Translations under genes and position numbers: made by a program
Part shown: in pieces, positions 51,111 through 63,790 of the stretch
Layout of the letters: each line of letters starts with the position of its first letter
How positions within the stretch are numbered: the first letter of the stretch is position 1
Origin: Xylocopa sonorina
Taxonomy: Eukaryota > Arthropoda > Insecta > Hymenoptera > Apidae
DNA: 64,000 nt
NCBI RefSeq assembly: GCF_050948175.1
Contig: NW_027490173.1
Span: forward strand, 248,001-312,000
Direction: 5' to 3'
Notes under the pieces: model-generated
What the model was told of the DNA's origin: nothing
The model's database searches: none
Seen by the model: the letters and a program-made list of their open reading frames with translations, nothing else

Positions 51111-54100
51111 GTTTCATGATAAGATATAATGTTCATTGTGGAGACGTAGGTATACTTCGTATTCACTTCAAAGGAATGTAAATGCGACACTTCCTTGCTA
51201 GGAAATAGCTTTCGCACATGTCTACGTATCGTTGCAATAGAGTTCTAATGCTACTTAAAACGAGATGTCGCATCTCACTTCTATGTTTCATGATAAGATA
51301 TAATATTCAGTTCGAAGTGTCATGTATATCTCGTATTCACTTCAAACGAATGTAAATGCGACACTTCCTTGCTAGGGTATAGCGTTTCCAGATGCCTACG
51401 TATCGTAGCAACAGGGTTCTAGTGCTTCTCAAAACGCGATATCGCATCTCAATTCTATGTTTCATGATAAGATATAATATTCAATGTGGAGACTTAGGTA
51501 TACCTCGTACTCACTTCAAAAGAATGTAAATGCGACACTTCCATGCTAGGAAATAGCATTTGCAGATGTCTACGTATCGTTGCAATAGAGTTCTAATGCT
51601 ACTTAAAACGAGATGTCGCATCTCACTTCTATGTTTCATGATAAGATATAATATTCAGTTCGAAGTGTCATGTATATCTCGTATTCACATCAGAAGAATG
51701 TAAGAGCGGCACTTTCCTTGCTAGGAAGTAGCGTATGCAGATGTCTACGTATCGTAGCAATAGAGTTCTAATACTTCTTAAAACGAGATGTCGCATTTCA
51801 TTTCTATGTTTCGTGATAAGATATAATATTCATTGTGGAATGTTATGTATACCTCGTATTCACTTCAAAACAATGCAAATGCGACACTTCCTTGCTAGGA
51901 AATAACATTTGCAGATGTCTACGCTTCGTAGCAATAGAATTCTGGTGCTTCTTAAATCGCGATATCGCATCTCACTTCTATGTTTCGAGATAAGATATAA
52001 TATTCATTGCGAAGTGTCATGTATACCTCGTATTAACTTCAAAAGAATGTAAATGCGGCATTTCCATGCTAGGAACTAGCGCTTGCAGATGTCTACGTAT
52101 CGTAGCAATAGAGTTCTAAAGCTTCTTAAAACGCGATATCGCATCTCACTGCTATGTTTCATGATAAGATATAATATTCATTATGGAGTGTTATGTATAT
52201 CTCTTATTCACTTCAAAAGTATGTAAATGCGACACTTCCATGCTAGGAAATAGCGTTTGCAGATGTCTACGTATCGCAGCAATAGAGTTCTAATGCTTCC
52301 TAAAACGCGATATCGCATCTCACTTCTATGTTTCATGATAAGATATAATTTTCATTGCGAAGTGTCATGTATACCTCGTATTCACTTCAAAAGAACGTAA
52401 ATGCGACACTTCCCGGCAAGGAATTAGCGTTTGCAGATGTCTACGTATCGTCGCAATAGAGTTCTAATGCTTCTTAAAACGCGATATCGCATCTCACTGC
52501 TATGTTCCATGATAAGATATAATATTCATTGCGAAGTATCATGTATACCTCGTATTTAATTCAAAGGAATGTAAATGCGACACTTCCTTGCTAGGAAATA
52601 GCGTTTGCAGATGTCTACGTATCGAAGCAAAGGAGTTCTAATGCTTCTTATATCGTCATACCGCTTCTGATATCTACGTTTCTTGATAAGATATAATATT
52701 CATTGTGGAGTGTTATGTATACCTCGTATTCACTTTAAAAGAATGTAAATGCGACACTTCCTTGCTAGCAAGTAGCGTTTGCAGATGTCTACGTATCGAA
52801 GAAATAGAGTTCTAAAGCTTGCTAATTCGCGATATCGCATCCCATTTCTATGTTTCGTGATAATATATAATATTCGTTGCGGAGTGTCATGTATACCTCG
52901 CATACACTTCAAATGAATGTAAATGCGGAAGTTCCTTGCTAGGAAATAGCGTCTGCATATATCTACGTATCGAAGCAAAGGATTTCTAAAGTTTCTTAAA
53001 TCGTGATATCGCATCTCATTTCTATGTTTTATGATAAGATATAATATTCATTGTGCAGTGTTATGTATACCTCGTATTCACTTCAAAAGAATGTAAATGC
53101 GACACTTCCTTGCTAGGAAATAGCGTTTGCAGATGTCTACGGATACAAGCAATAGAGTTCTAAACTTGTTAATTCGCGATATCGCATCTCATTTCTGTGT
53201 TTCATGATAAGATATAATATTCATTGCGTAGTGTCATGTGTACCTCGCATGCACTTCAAATGAATGTAAATGCGACACTTCTTTCCAAGGAAATAGCGTT
53301 TGCAGATGTCTACGTATCGAAGCAATAGAATTCTAGTGCTTCATAAATCGCCATATCGCATCCCATTTCTATGTTTCATAATAAGAAGTAATATTCATTG
53401 CGAAGTGTCATGTATACCTCGTATTCCTTTCAAAAGAATGTAAATGCGACACTTGCTTGCGAGGAAGTAACGTTTATAGATGTCTACGTATCGAAGCAAG
53501 AGAGTTCTAATGCTTCCCAAAACGCGATACCGCTTCTCATACCTATGTTTCAAGATAAGATATAATATTCATTGCGAAGTGTCATGTATACCTCGTATTC
53601 ACTTCAAAAGAACGTTAATGCGATACATCTTTGATAGGAAATAGCGTTTCCAGATGTCTACGTATCGAAACAATAGAGTTCTAATGCTTCTTCAAACGAG
53701 CTTTCGCATCTCCTTTCTATGATTCATGATAAGATGTAATATTCATTGCGAAATGTCTTGCATACCTCGCATTCACATCAACCAAATGTAAATGCGCAAC
53801 TTCCTTTCTAGGAAATAGCGTTTCCAGATGTCTACGTATCGAAACTCTTGATTTCTAATGCTTCTTAAAACGCGATATCGCATCTCATTTCTATGTTTCA
53901 TGGTAAGATATACTATTCAATGCGAAGTGTTATGTATACCTTGTATACATTTCAAGGGAATGTAAATGCGACGCTTCCTTGCTAGGAAATAGCGTTTCCA
54001 GATGTCTACGTATCGAAACACTTGATTTCTAATGCTTCTTAAGATGCAATATCGCTCCCAATTTCTACGTTTCATGATGAGATGTAATATTCATTGCGAA

Positions 54101-57100
54101 GTGTCATGTATACCTCGTATTCACTTAAAAAGAATGTAAATTCAACACTTCCTTGCTAGTAAATAGCGTTTGCAGATGTCTGCGTATCGTAGCAATAGAT
54201 TTCTAATGCTTCCCCAAACGCGATATCGCATCTCATTTATATGTTTCATGATAAGATATAATATTCATTGCGAACTTTCATATATGCCTCGCATTCGCTT
54301 CAAATGAATGTAAATGCGACACTTCCTTCCTAGGAAATAGCGTTTGCAGATGTCTACGTATCGAAGCAATAGGGTTCTAATGCTTCTTAAGTCGCGATAT
54401 CGCATCTCATTTCTATGTTTCATGATAAGATATAATATTCATTGCGAAGTGTCATGTATACCTCGTATTCACTTCAAAAGAACGTAAATGCGATACATCT
54501 TTGATAGGAAATAGCGTTTCCAGATGTCTACGTATCGAAACACTTGATTTTTACTGCTTCTTAAAATGCGATATCGCATCTCATTTCTATGTTTCACGAT
54601 AAGATATAATATTCACTGTGCAGTGTTATGTATACCTCGTATTCACTTCAAAAGAATGTAAATGCGACACTTCCTTGCTAGGAAGTAGCGTTTGCAGATG
54701 TCTACGTATCGAAGCAAAGGAGTTCTAATGCTTCTTATATCGTCATACCGCTTCTGATATCTACGTTTCTTGATAAGATATAATATTCATTGTGGAGTGT
54801 CATGTATACCTCGTATTCCTTTCAAAAGAATGTAAATGCGACACTTGCTTGCGAGGAAGTAACGTTTATAGATGTCTACGTATCGAAGCAAGGGAGTTCT
54901 AATGCTTCCCAAAACGCGATACCGCTTCTCATTTCTATGTTTCATGATAAGATATAATATTCACTGTGCAGTGTTATGTATACCTCGTATTCACTTCAAA
55001 AGAATGTAAATGCGACACCTCCTTGCTAGGAAATAGCGTTTGCAGATGTCTACCTATCGAAGCAATAGACTTTTAATGCTTCTTAAATCGCGATATCGCA
55101 TCTCATTTCAATGTTTCATGATAAGATATAATATTCGTTGTGCAGTGTTATGTATACCTCCCATACACTTCAAATGAATGTAAATGCGACACTTCCTTGC
55201 TAGGAAATAGCGTTTGCAGATGTTAACGTATCGAAGCAATAGAGTTCTAATGCTTCTTATATCGTCATACCGCTTCTGATATCTACGTTTCTTGATGAGA
55301 TATAATATTCATTGTGGAGTGTTATGTATACCTCGTATTCACTTCAAAAGAATGTAAATGCGACACTTCCTTGCTAGGAAATAGCGTTTGCAGATGTCTA
55401 CGTATCGAAGCAAGGGAGGTCTAATGCTTCTTATATCGTCATACCGCTTCTGATATCTACGTTTCACGATAAGGTATAATATTCAATGTGGAGTGTTATG
55501 TATACCTCGTATTCCTTTCAAAAGAATGTACATGCGACACTTCCTTCCTAGGAAGTAGCGTTTGCAGATGTCTACGTATCGTAGCATTAGGGTCGTAATG
55601 CTTCTCAGAACGCGATGTCGCTACTCATTACTATGTTTCATGATAATATATAATATTCATTGTGGAGTGTTATGCATACCTTGTATTCACTTCAAATGAA
55701 TTTAAATGCGACACTTCCTTGCTAGGAAATAGCCATTGCAGATTTCTACGTATCGAAGCAATAGAGTTCGAATGCTTCTTAAAACGAGATACCGCATCTC
55801 ATTTCTATGTTTCATGATAAGATATAATATTCAATGTGCAGTGTTATGTATACCTCGTATTCACTTCAAAAGAATGTAAATGCGACAATACCTTGCTAGA
55901 AAATAGCAATTGCAGATGTCTACGTATCGTAGCAATAGTGTTCTAATGCCTTTTAAATTGCGATATGGCATCTCATATATATGTTTCATGATAAGATATA
56001 ATATTTATTGTGGAGTGTTATGTATACCCCGTATCCACATCAAAAGAATGTAAATGCCACACTTCCTAGCTAGGAAATAGCGTTTGCAGGTGTCTACGCA
56101 TCGTAGCAATAGAGTTCTAATGCTTCTCAGAACGCGATATCGCATCTCCTTTCTATGTTTCAACATAAGATACAATATTCATTGCGAAGTGTCATGTATA
56201 CCTCGTATTCACTCCAAAAGAATGTAAATGCGGCACTTCCATGCGGGGAAATAGCGTTTGCAGATGTCTATGTATCGTAGCAATAGAGCTCGAATGCTTT
56301 TTAAATCTGCGATGTCGCATCCTATTTGTATGTTTCATTATAAGATATAATATTCATTGTGGAGTGTTATGTATACCTCGTATTCACTTCAAATGAATGT
56401 AAATGCGACACTTCCTTCCTAGGAAATAGCGTTTCCAGATGTCTACGTATCGAAGCAATAGAGTTCCAATGCTTCTTAAAACGAGATACCGCATCTCATT
56501 TCTATGTTTCATGATAAGATATAATATTCAATGTGCAGTGTTATGTATACCTCGTATTCACTTCAAAAGAATGTAAATGCGACAATACCTTGCTAGAAAA
56601 TAGCAATTGCAGATGTCTACGTATCGTAGCATTAGTGATCTAATGCCTTTTAAATTGCGATATGGCATCTCATATATATGTTTCATGATAAGATATAATA
56701 TTTATTGTGGAGTGTTATGTATACCTCGTATTCACTTCAAAAGAATGTAAATGCGACACTTCCTTGCTAGAAAGTAGCGTTTGCAAATGTCTCCGTATCG
56801 TAGCAATGGAGCTCTAATGCTTCTCAATACGAGATGTCGCATCTCATCTCTATGTTTAATGATAAGACATAATATTCATTGCGAAGTGGCATGTATACTT
56901 CGCATTCACATCAGAAGAATGCAAATGCTGCACTTCCGCGCTAGGAGAAGGCATTTGCAGATGTCTACGTATCGTAGCAATAGAGTTCTAATGCTTCTTA
57001 AAACGCGATATCGCATCTCATTTCTATGTCTCATGATTAAGTATATTTTTCATTGCGAAGTGGTATGTATTCCTCTTATTCACTTCTAAGGAATGTAAAT

Positions 57101-58939
57101 GAGACACATCCTTGCTAGGAAATAGCGTTTGCAGATGTCTACGTATCGAAGCAAAGGTGTTCTAATGCATCTTAGAACACGATATCGCTTCTCACTTCAA
57201 TGTTTCATGATAAGGTGTAATAATCATTGCGAAGTGCCATGTATACCTCGTATTCACTTCAAAAAAATGTAAGTGCGACACTTCCTTCCTTGGAAATAGC
57301 GTTTGCAAATGTCTACGTATCGAACCAGTAGACATCTAATGCTTCATAAATCGCCATATCGCATCTCATTTCTATGTTTCATGATAAGATATGATATTCA
57401 TTGTGCAGTGTTATGTATACCTCGTATTCGCCTCAAAAGAATGTAATTGCGACACTTCCTTGCTAGGAAATAGCGTTTGCAGATGTCTACGTATCCAAGC
57501 AATAGATTTCTAAAGCTTGCTAATTCGCGATATCGCATCTCATATCTATGTTTCATGATAATATATAATATTCATTGCGAAGTGTCATGTATACCTCACA
57601 TACACTTCAAATGAATGTGAATGCGACAGTTCCCTGCAAGGAAATAGGGTTTGCAGATATCTACGTACGGAAGCAATAGAGTTCTAAAGTTTCTTAAATC
57701 GCGATATCGCATCTCATTTCTACGTTTCATGATAAGATACAATATTCATTGTGCAGTATTATGAATGCCTCGTATTCACTCCAAAAGAATGTAAATGCGA
57801 CACTTCCTTGCTAGGAAGTAGCGTTTGCAGATGTCTCCGTATCGTAGCAATAGAGCTCTAATGCTTCTCAATACGAGATGTCGCATCTCATCTCTATGTC
57901 TAATGATAAGATATAATATTCATTGCGAAGTGGCATGTATACTTCGCATTCACTTCAGAAGAATGCAAATGCTGCACTTCCGCGCTAGGAGAAGGCGTTT
58001 GCAGATGTCTAGGTATCGTAGCAATAGAGTTCTAATACTTCTTAAAACGAGGTATCGCATCGCATTTCTATGTTTCATGTTAAGATATAATATTAATTGC
58101 GAACTGTCATGTATACCTCGCATACACTTCAAATGAATGTAAATGCGACACTTCCTTGGTACGAAATAGCGTCTGCAGATGTCTACGCATCGTAGCCATA
58201 GAGTTCTAACGCTTCTTAAAACGCGATATCGCATCTCAATTCCATGTTTCATGATAAGATACAATATTCATTGCGAAGAGTCACTTATTCCTCGCCAGCA
58301 CTTTAAATGAATGTAAATGCGACACTTCCTTGCTAGGAAATAACGCTTCCAGATGTCTACGTATCGTAGCAATAGAGTTCTATCGCTACTTAAAACGCGA
58401 TATCGCATGTAATTATCATGTTTCATGAGAAGTTATAACATTCATTGCGAAGTGTCATGTATACCTTGTATTCACTTCAAAAGAATGTAAATGCGACACT
58501 TCCTTCCAAGGTAGTAGCATTTGCAGATGTCTACGAATCGAAGCAATAGAGATCAAATGCTTCTTAAATAGCGATACCGCATCTCATTTCCATGTTTCAT
58601 GATAAGATATAATATTCAATGTGCAGTGTTATGTATACCTCGTATACACTTCAAAGGAATGAAAATGCGATACTTCCTTGCCAGGAAACATCGTTTACTG
58701 ATGTCTACGTATCGAAGCAATAGAGTTCTAATGCTACATAAAACGATATGTCGCATCTCATTTCTATATTTCGCGATAAGACATAATATTCATTGCGAAG
58801 TGTCATATATACCTCTTATTCACTTCAAAAGAATGTAAATGAGACACTTCCTTGCTAAGAAGTAGCGCTTGCAGATGTCTGCGTATCGAAACAATAGAGT
58901 TCTAATGCTTCTTAGAATGAGATATCGCATCACATTCCT

Positions 58940-58985
58940 ATATTTCATGATAAGAATAAAGATAATGTAAATGCGACATTTCCTT
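58940..58985 (+). repeat. Truncated monomer with filler bases
   Basis: After CATGATAAG (phase 51) about 51 bp of the monomer are replaced by roughly nine bases (AATAAAGAT) before AATGTAAATGCG (phase ~103) resumes. The look is that of an end-joining repair scar. Confidence 0.75.
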
Positions 58986-61900
58986 GCTAGGAAGTAGCGT
59001 TTGCAGATGTCTACGTATCGAAGCAATAGAGATCTAGTGCTTTTTAAATCGCCATATCGCATCTCATTTCTATATTTCATGATAAGATGTAATATTCATT
59101 GTGCAGTGTCATGTATACCTCGTATTCCTTTCAAAAGAGTCTAAATGCGACACTTCCTTGCTACGATGTAGCGTTTGCAGATGTCTTCGTATCGAAGCAA
59201 TAGAGTTCTAATGCTTCTTAAATCGCCTTATTGCTTCTCATTTCTATGTCTCATGATTAAATATATTTTTCATTGCGAAGTGGTATTATTCACTTCTAAG
59301 GAATGTAACCGAGACAATTCCTTGCTAGGAAATAACGCTTCCAGATGTCAACGTATAGTAGCTATAGAGTTCTAACGCTTCTTAAAATGCGATATCGCAT
59401 GTCATTTCCATGTTTCATGATAAGTTATAACATTCAATGCGAAGTGTCATGTATGCCTTGTATTCACTTCAAAAGAATGTAAATGCGACACTTACTTCCT
59501 AGGAAATAGCGTTTGCAGATGTCTACGAATCGAGGCAATAAAGTTCTAATGCATCTTAAACCGCGATATCGCATCTCATTTCTATGTTTCACAATAAGAT
59601 ATAATATTCATTGTGGAGTGTCATGTATATCTCGTATTCACCTTAAAAGTATGTAAATGTGACACTTCCCTGATAGGAAATAGCGATGGCAGATGTCAAC
59701 GTATCGAAGCAACAGTGTTCTAATGCTTCATAAAACGAGATATCGCATCTCATTTCTACGTTTTATGATAAGATGTAATATACATTGTGGAGTCTTATGT
59801 ATACCTCATATTCACTTCAAAAGAAAGTAAATGCGACACTTCCTTGCTAGGAACTAGCGTTTGCATACGTCTACGTATCGAAGCAAGAGGGTTCTAATGC
59901 TTCTTCAAACGCGATATCGCTTCTCATTTCTATGTTTCATGGTAGGATATAATATTCATTGTGGAGTGTTATGTATACCTCGTATTCACTTCAAAAAAAT
60001 GTAAACGCGAACACTTCCATGCTAGGAAATAGCGTTTGTAGAAATCTACGTATAATAGCAATAGACTTCTAATGCTTCTTAAAACGCGAGAGCGCATCTC
60101 ATTTCTAAGTTTCACGATAAGACATAATATTCATAGTGGAGTGTTGTGTACACCTCGTATTCACCTCAAAAGAATATAAATTTGAAACTTCCTTGTTAGG
60201 AAGTAGCGTTTGCAAATATCTACGAATCGAGGCAATAGAGTTCTAATGCATCTTAAACCGCGATATCGCATCTCATTTCTATGTTTCACAATAAGATATA
60301 ATACTCATTGTGGAGTGTCATGTATACCTCGTATTCACCTTAAAAGAATGTAAATGTGACACTTCCCTGCTAGGAAATAGCGATGGCAGATGTCAATGTA
60401 TCGAAGCAACAGTGTTCTAATGCTTCATAAAACGAGATATCGCATCTCATTTCTAAGTTTTATGACAAGATGTAATATACATTGTGGAGTGTTATGTATA
60501 AGTCGTATTCCTTTCAAAAGAATGTAAATGCGACACTTCCTTTCTAGGAAATTAAGTTACCAGATGTGTACGTACCGAAGCAATAGAGTTCTAATGCTTC
60601 TTAAAACGCGATATCGCATCTCATATCTGTGTTTCGTGATATGATATAATATTCATTGTGGAGTGTTATGTATACCTCGCATTCACCTCAAAAGAATGTA
60701 AATGCGACACTTCCTTGCTAGGAAATAGCGTTTGCAGATAACTACGTATCGAAGCAATAGTGTTCTAATGCTTCTTATAACGCGATACCGCATCTCATTT
60801 CTATGTTTCATGATAAGATATAATATTCATTGTGCAGTGTTATGTATACCTCGTATTCACTTCAAAAGAATGTAAACGCGACACTTCGTTGCCAGGAAAT
60901 AGCGTTTGCAGATGTCAACGTATCGTACCATTAGGGTTCTAATGCTTCTCAAAGCGCTATATCGCTACTCATTATCATGTTTCATTATAATATATAATAT
61001 TCATTGTGGGGTGTTATGTATACCTCGTATTCACTTCAAAAGAATGTAAACGCGACACTTTCTTCCTAGGAAATAGCGTTTGCAGATGTCTACGCATCGT
61101 AGGAATAGAGTTCTAACGCTTCTTGAAACGCAATATCGCATCACAGATCTATGTTTCATGATAAGATGAAATATTCAGTGCGATGTGTCACGTATACCTC
61201 GCAAACATTTCCAATGAATGTAAATGCGACACTTAATTGTTTAAAAAATAGCGTTTGCAGATGTCTAAGTATCGAAGCAATGAAGTTCTAATGCTTGTTA
61301 AGACGAGATATCGCTTCTCATTTCTATGTTTCATGATAAGATATAATATTCATTGCGAAATGTTATGTATACCTCGTATTCACTTCAAAAGAATGTAACT
61401 GCGACACTTCCTTGCTAGGAAGTTACGTTTCCAGATGTCTACGTATCGAAGCAGTATAGTTCTAATGCTTGTTCAAACGGGATATCGCATCTCATTTCCA
61501 TGTTTCATGATGAGATATAACATTAATTGCGAAGTGTCATGTATACCTCGTATTCACTTCAAAAGAATTTAAATGCAACTATTCCTTGCCATGAAATAGC
61601 GTTTGCAGATGTCTACGTGTCGTAGCAATAGACTTCTTATGCTGCTTTAATCGCGATATCGCATCTCATTTCTATGTTTCGTGATAAGTTATAATAGTCA
61701 TTGCGAAATGTCGCGTATACCTCGTATTCACTTCAAAAGAAAGTAAATGCGACACATCCAAGCTAGGAAATAGCGTTTGCTTATGTCTACCTACCGTAGC
61801 AACGGAGTTCTAATACTGCTTAAAATGCGATATCGCATCTCACTTCTATGTTTCTTGATAAGGTATTATATTCATTGCGAAGTGTCACGTACAACTCCTA

Positions 61901-62369
61901 TTCACTTCAAAAGAATGTAAATGCGACACTTACTTGCTAGGAAATAGCGCTTGCAGAGGTCTACGTATCGTAGCAATAGAGTTCTAGCGCTTCTTAAAAC
62001 GCGATATCGCAACTCATTTCTATGTTTCATGATATGATATAATATTCATTGCGAAGTTTCACTTATACCTCGTATTCACTTCAAAAGAATGTAAATGCGA
62101 CACTTCCTTGCTAGGAAAAAGCGTCTCCAAATATCTACGCATCGTAGCAATAGATTTCTAATGCTTCTTTAAACGGGATATCGCATCTCATTCCTATGTT
62201 TCATGACAAGATATAATATTCATTGCGAACTGTCATGTGTTCCTCGTATTCACTTCAAAAGAATGTAAATGCGACACTTCCTTGCTAGGAAGTAGCGTTT
62301 GCAGGTGTCTACGTATCGTACCAATAGAGATCTAATGCATCTTAAAACGAGATGTCGCATCTCGTTTCT

Positions 62370-62400
62370 CTGTTTCATGATAAATGCGACACTTCCTCTC
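62370..62400 (+). repeat. Truncated monomer, 59-bp deletion
   Basis: TTTCATGATAAATGCGAC joins phase ~50 directly to phase ~110. The bases TAA are present at both original edges, so this is a deletion with 3-bp microhomology. Confidence 0.8.
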
Positions 62401-63185
62401 TAGGAAATAGCGTTCTCAGATGTCTACGTATCGAAGTAATAGAATTCTAATGCTTCTCAAAACGCGATATCGCATCTCATTTCTTTGCTTCATGAGAAGA
62501 GATAATATTCTTTGCGAAGTGTCATGTATACCTCGTATTCACTCCAAACGAATGTAAATGCGATACTTCCTTGCTAGGAAATAGCGTATTCAGATGTCTA
62601 CGTATCGTAGCAATAAGTTTCTAATGCTTTTTAAAACGCGATATCGCATCTCATTTCTATGTTTCATGATAAGATATAATCTTCATTGCGAAGTGTCATG
62701 TATACCTCGTCTACACTTCAAAAGAATGTTAATGCTACACATGCTGGCTAAGAAATAGCGTTTCCGGATGTCTACCTATCGAAGTAATAAAGTTCTAATG
62801 CTTCTTAGAACGCGATATCGCATCTCATTTCTATTTTTCATGATAAGATATAATATTCATTGCGAAGTGTCATGTATTCTCGTCTACAGGTCAAAGAATG
62901 TAGGGGTAGAGGTCCTTCTCACACCCGAGAACCATCCTGTTTGTCTCCATGGACTATGGCAGCGGTCTTATCGTTGCAGAGCTCTGGATCCTATCCTTCG
63001 GGCTTCAGTGTCTCTTCTTGCTCACTTCCCGACTCCTCCACCGTCGAGCCTGTCACGCTACCTCGGCGCACAGCCCTTCCGCGAACCTGCGGTCTTATTA
63101 TCCGCCGAAGAGGCGTCTTATGGGTCGCCTTTTCCATCAGCTCGCCAGTCTAATCCGTAGAACGGAGAGAGAGAAACGAACGGAT

Positions 63186-63199
63186 GGGGGGGGGGGGGG
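63186..63199 (+). repeat. G homopolymer (14 G)
   Basis: Fourteen consecutive G. Length is probably polymorphic or prone to sequencing error. It lies within the possible reverse-strand LTR and would read as a C-run there. Confidence 0.95.
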
Positions 63200-63308
63200 A
63201 AGGTTCTACCATCGAGTATTTTACGCTCCTCGCAAATACAGCTATCGCGATGGTCCGTGTCGCGCTTCTCGCATGGGTGGTGATCTGCGAGCTAGTCTAA
63301 CCGAAGCA

Positions 63309-63319
63309 GGGGGGGGGGG
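63309..63319 (+). repeat. G homopolymer (11 G)
   Basis: Eleven consecutive G, about 110 bp from the longer G-run. It lies 11 bases before the TGTGAC...GTCACA inverted repeat at 63331-63350. Confidence 0.95.
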
Positions 63320-63350
63320 TGAGCGAGCCTTGTGACTTCACCACGTCACA

Positions 63351-63790
63351 GTACATACAAATTTGCGATTAAGTAGCTATGTGTTCAAATTCAATTCCGA
63401 ATAATGCACTAAAAAGCATCCCAGATAACAAACGGCAAGATTGTAGCGACACCATGCCGGCACTATATTGCCACTTGCGAGGAGTGTCAACTGATTCGTA
63501 GTCATCTGTGACCGGATTCGTTGACTAAAATGCCAGAACGTTTTACCAGCACGTTCTAGACAAGCGAATCGCGCAGAACCAGCACCATGGTGACACGCGT
63601 ATCATCGCTCCATTCATGAATCTCCTCAGCAATGACGCAGGATCACATTTGGCAATGGGGAACCTGTGCTTTCATACAAATTAGAACCGTTAGATGTCAG
63701 TAGATGTTCAGCATATGAGTATTGATAGATATTTTGATGGTCGTTTTCCTATATTTATAGTTATTGAGCCAGTCGTATATATTTCTTTCA
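63351..63790. other. Non-satellite flank, possible dispersed repeat
   Basis: There is no monomer sequence and no convincing open frame. A segment from about 63418 (CATCCCAGATAACAAACGGC) contains the palindrome TGCCGGCA and GGCAA/TTGCC arms, and another palindrome CACCATGGTG lies at 63583-63592. The style is that of short dispersed DNA-transposon-derived repeats in insect genomes, but I cannot name a family. Confidence 0.35.

Larger units (their letters stand above)
51111..62900 (+). repeat. Diverged forward satellite to the right array edge
   Basis: About 68 monomers with many private substitutions and no sustained higher-order period. Sporadic short duplications remain: TGCGACAATACC at 55881 and 56578 (697 bp), GCATCTTAAACCG at 59551 and 60248 (697 bp), CTCCGTATCG at 56791 and 57835 (1044 bp), and GAGGAAGTAACG at 53461 and 54853 (1392 bp). 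Two monomers are truncated, near 58950 and 62380. A GTGGAGTGTTATG variant of the GCGAAGTGTCATG segment becomes common here. The last recognisable monomer sequence is a decayed AAAGAATGTA ending about 62900. Confidence 0.93.
62901..63350 (-). mobile_element. Possible truncated LTR at the array edge, reverse strand
   Basis: Non-satellite sequence begins after a decayed monomer at ~62900. Read on the minus strand from 63350 it starts TGTGACGTGGTGAAGTCACA, which has the TGTGACG tip shared by the LTRs at 23500 and 41087, and then continues through two C-runs. The opposite end lacks a CA tip and no target duplication is found, so if it is an LTR it is truncated against the satellite or is a different family. 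Open frames across it (up to 130 residues) overlap in several frames and are not supported as genes. Confidence 0.4.

Noticed and set aside
1..62900. CENP-B box in the monomer
   Set aside because: I found no match to the TTCG-A-CGGG pattern of the mammalian-type box in the common monomer; centromere identity is only a hypothesis.
62768..63335. Up to 130-codon frames at the right array edge
   Set aside because: They start in satellite or a non-coding flank, overlap in three frames and cross a G homopolymer; no domain is visible.
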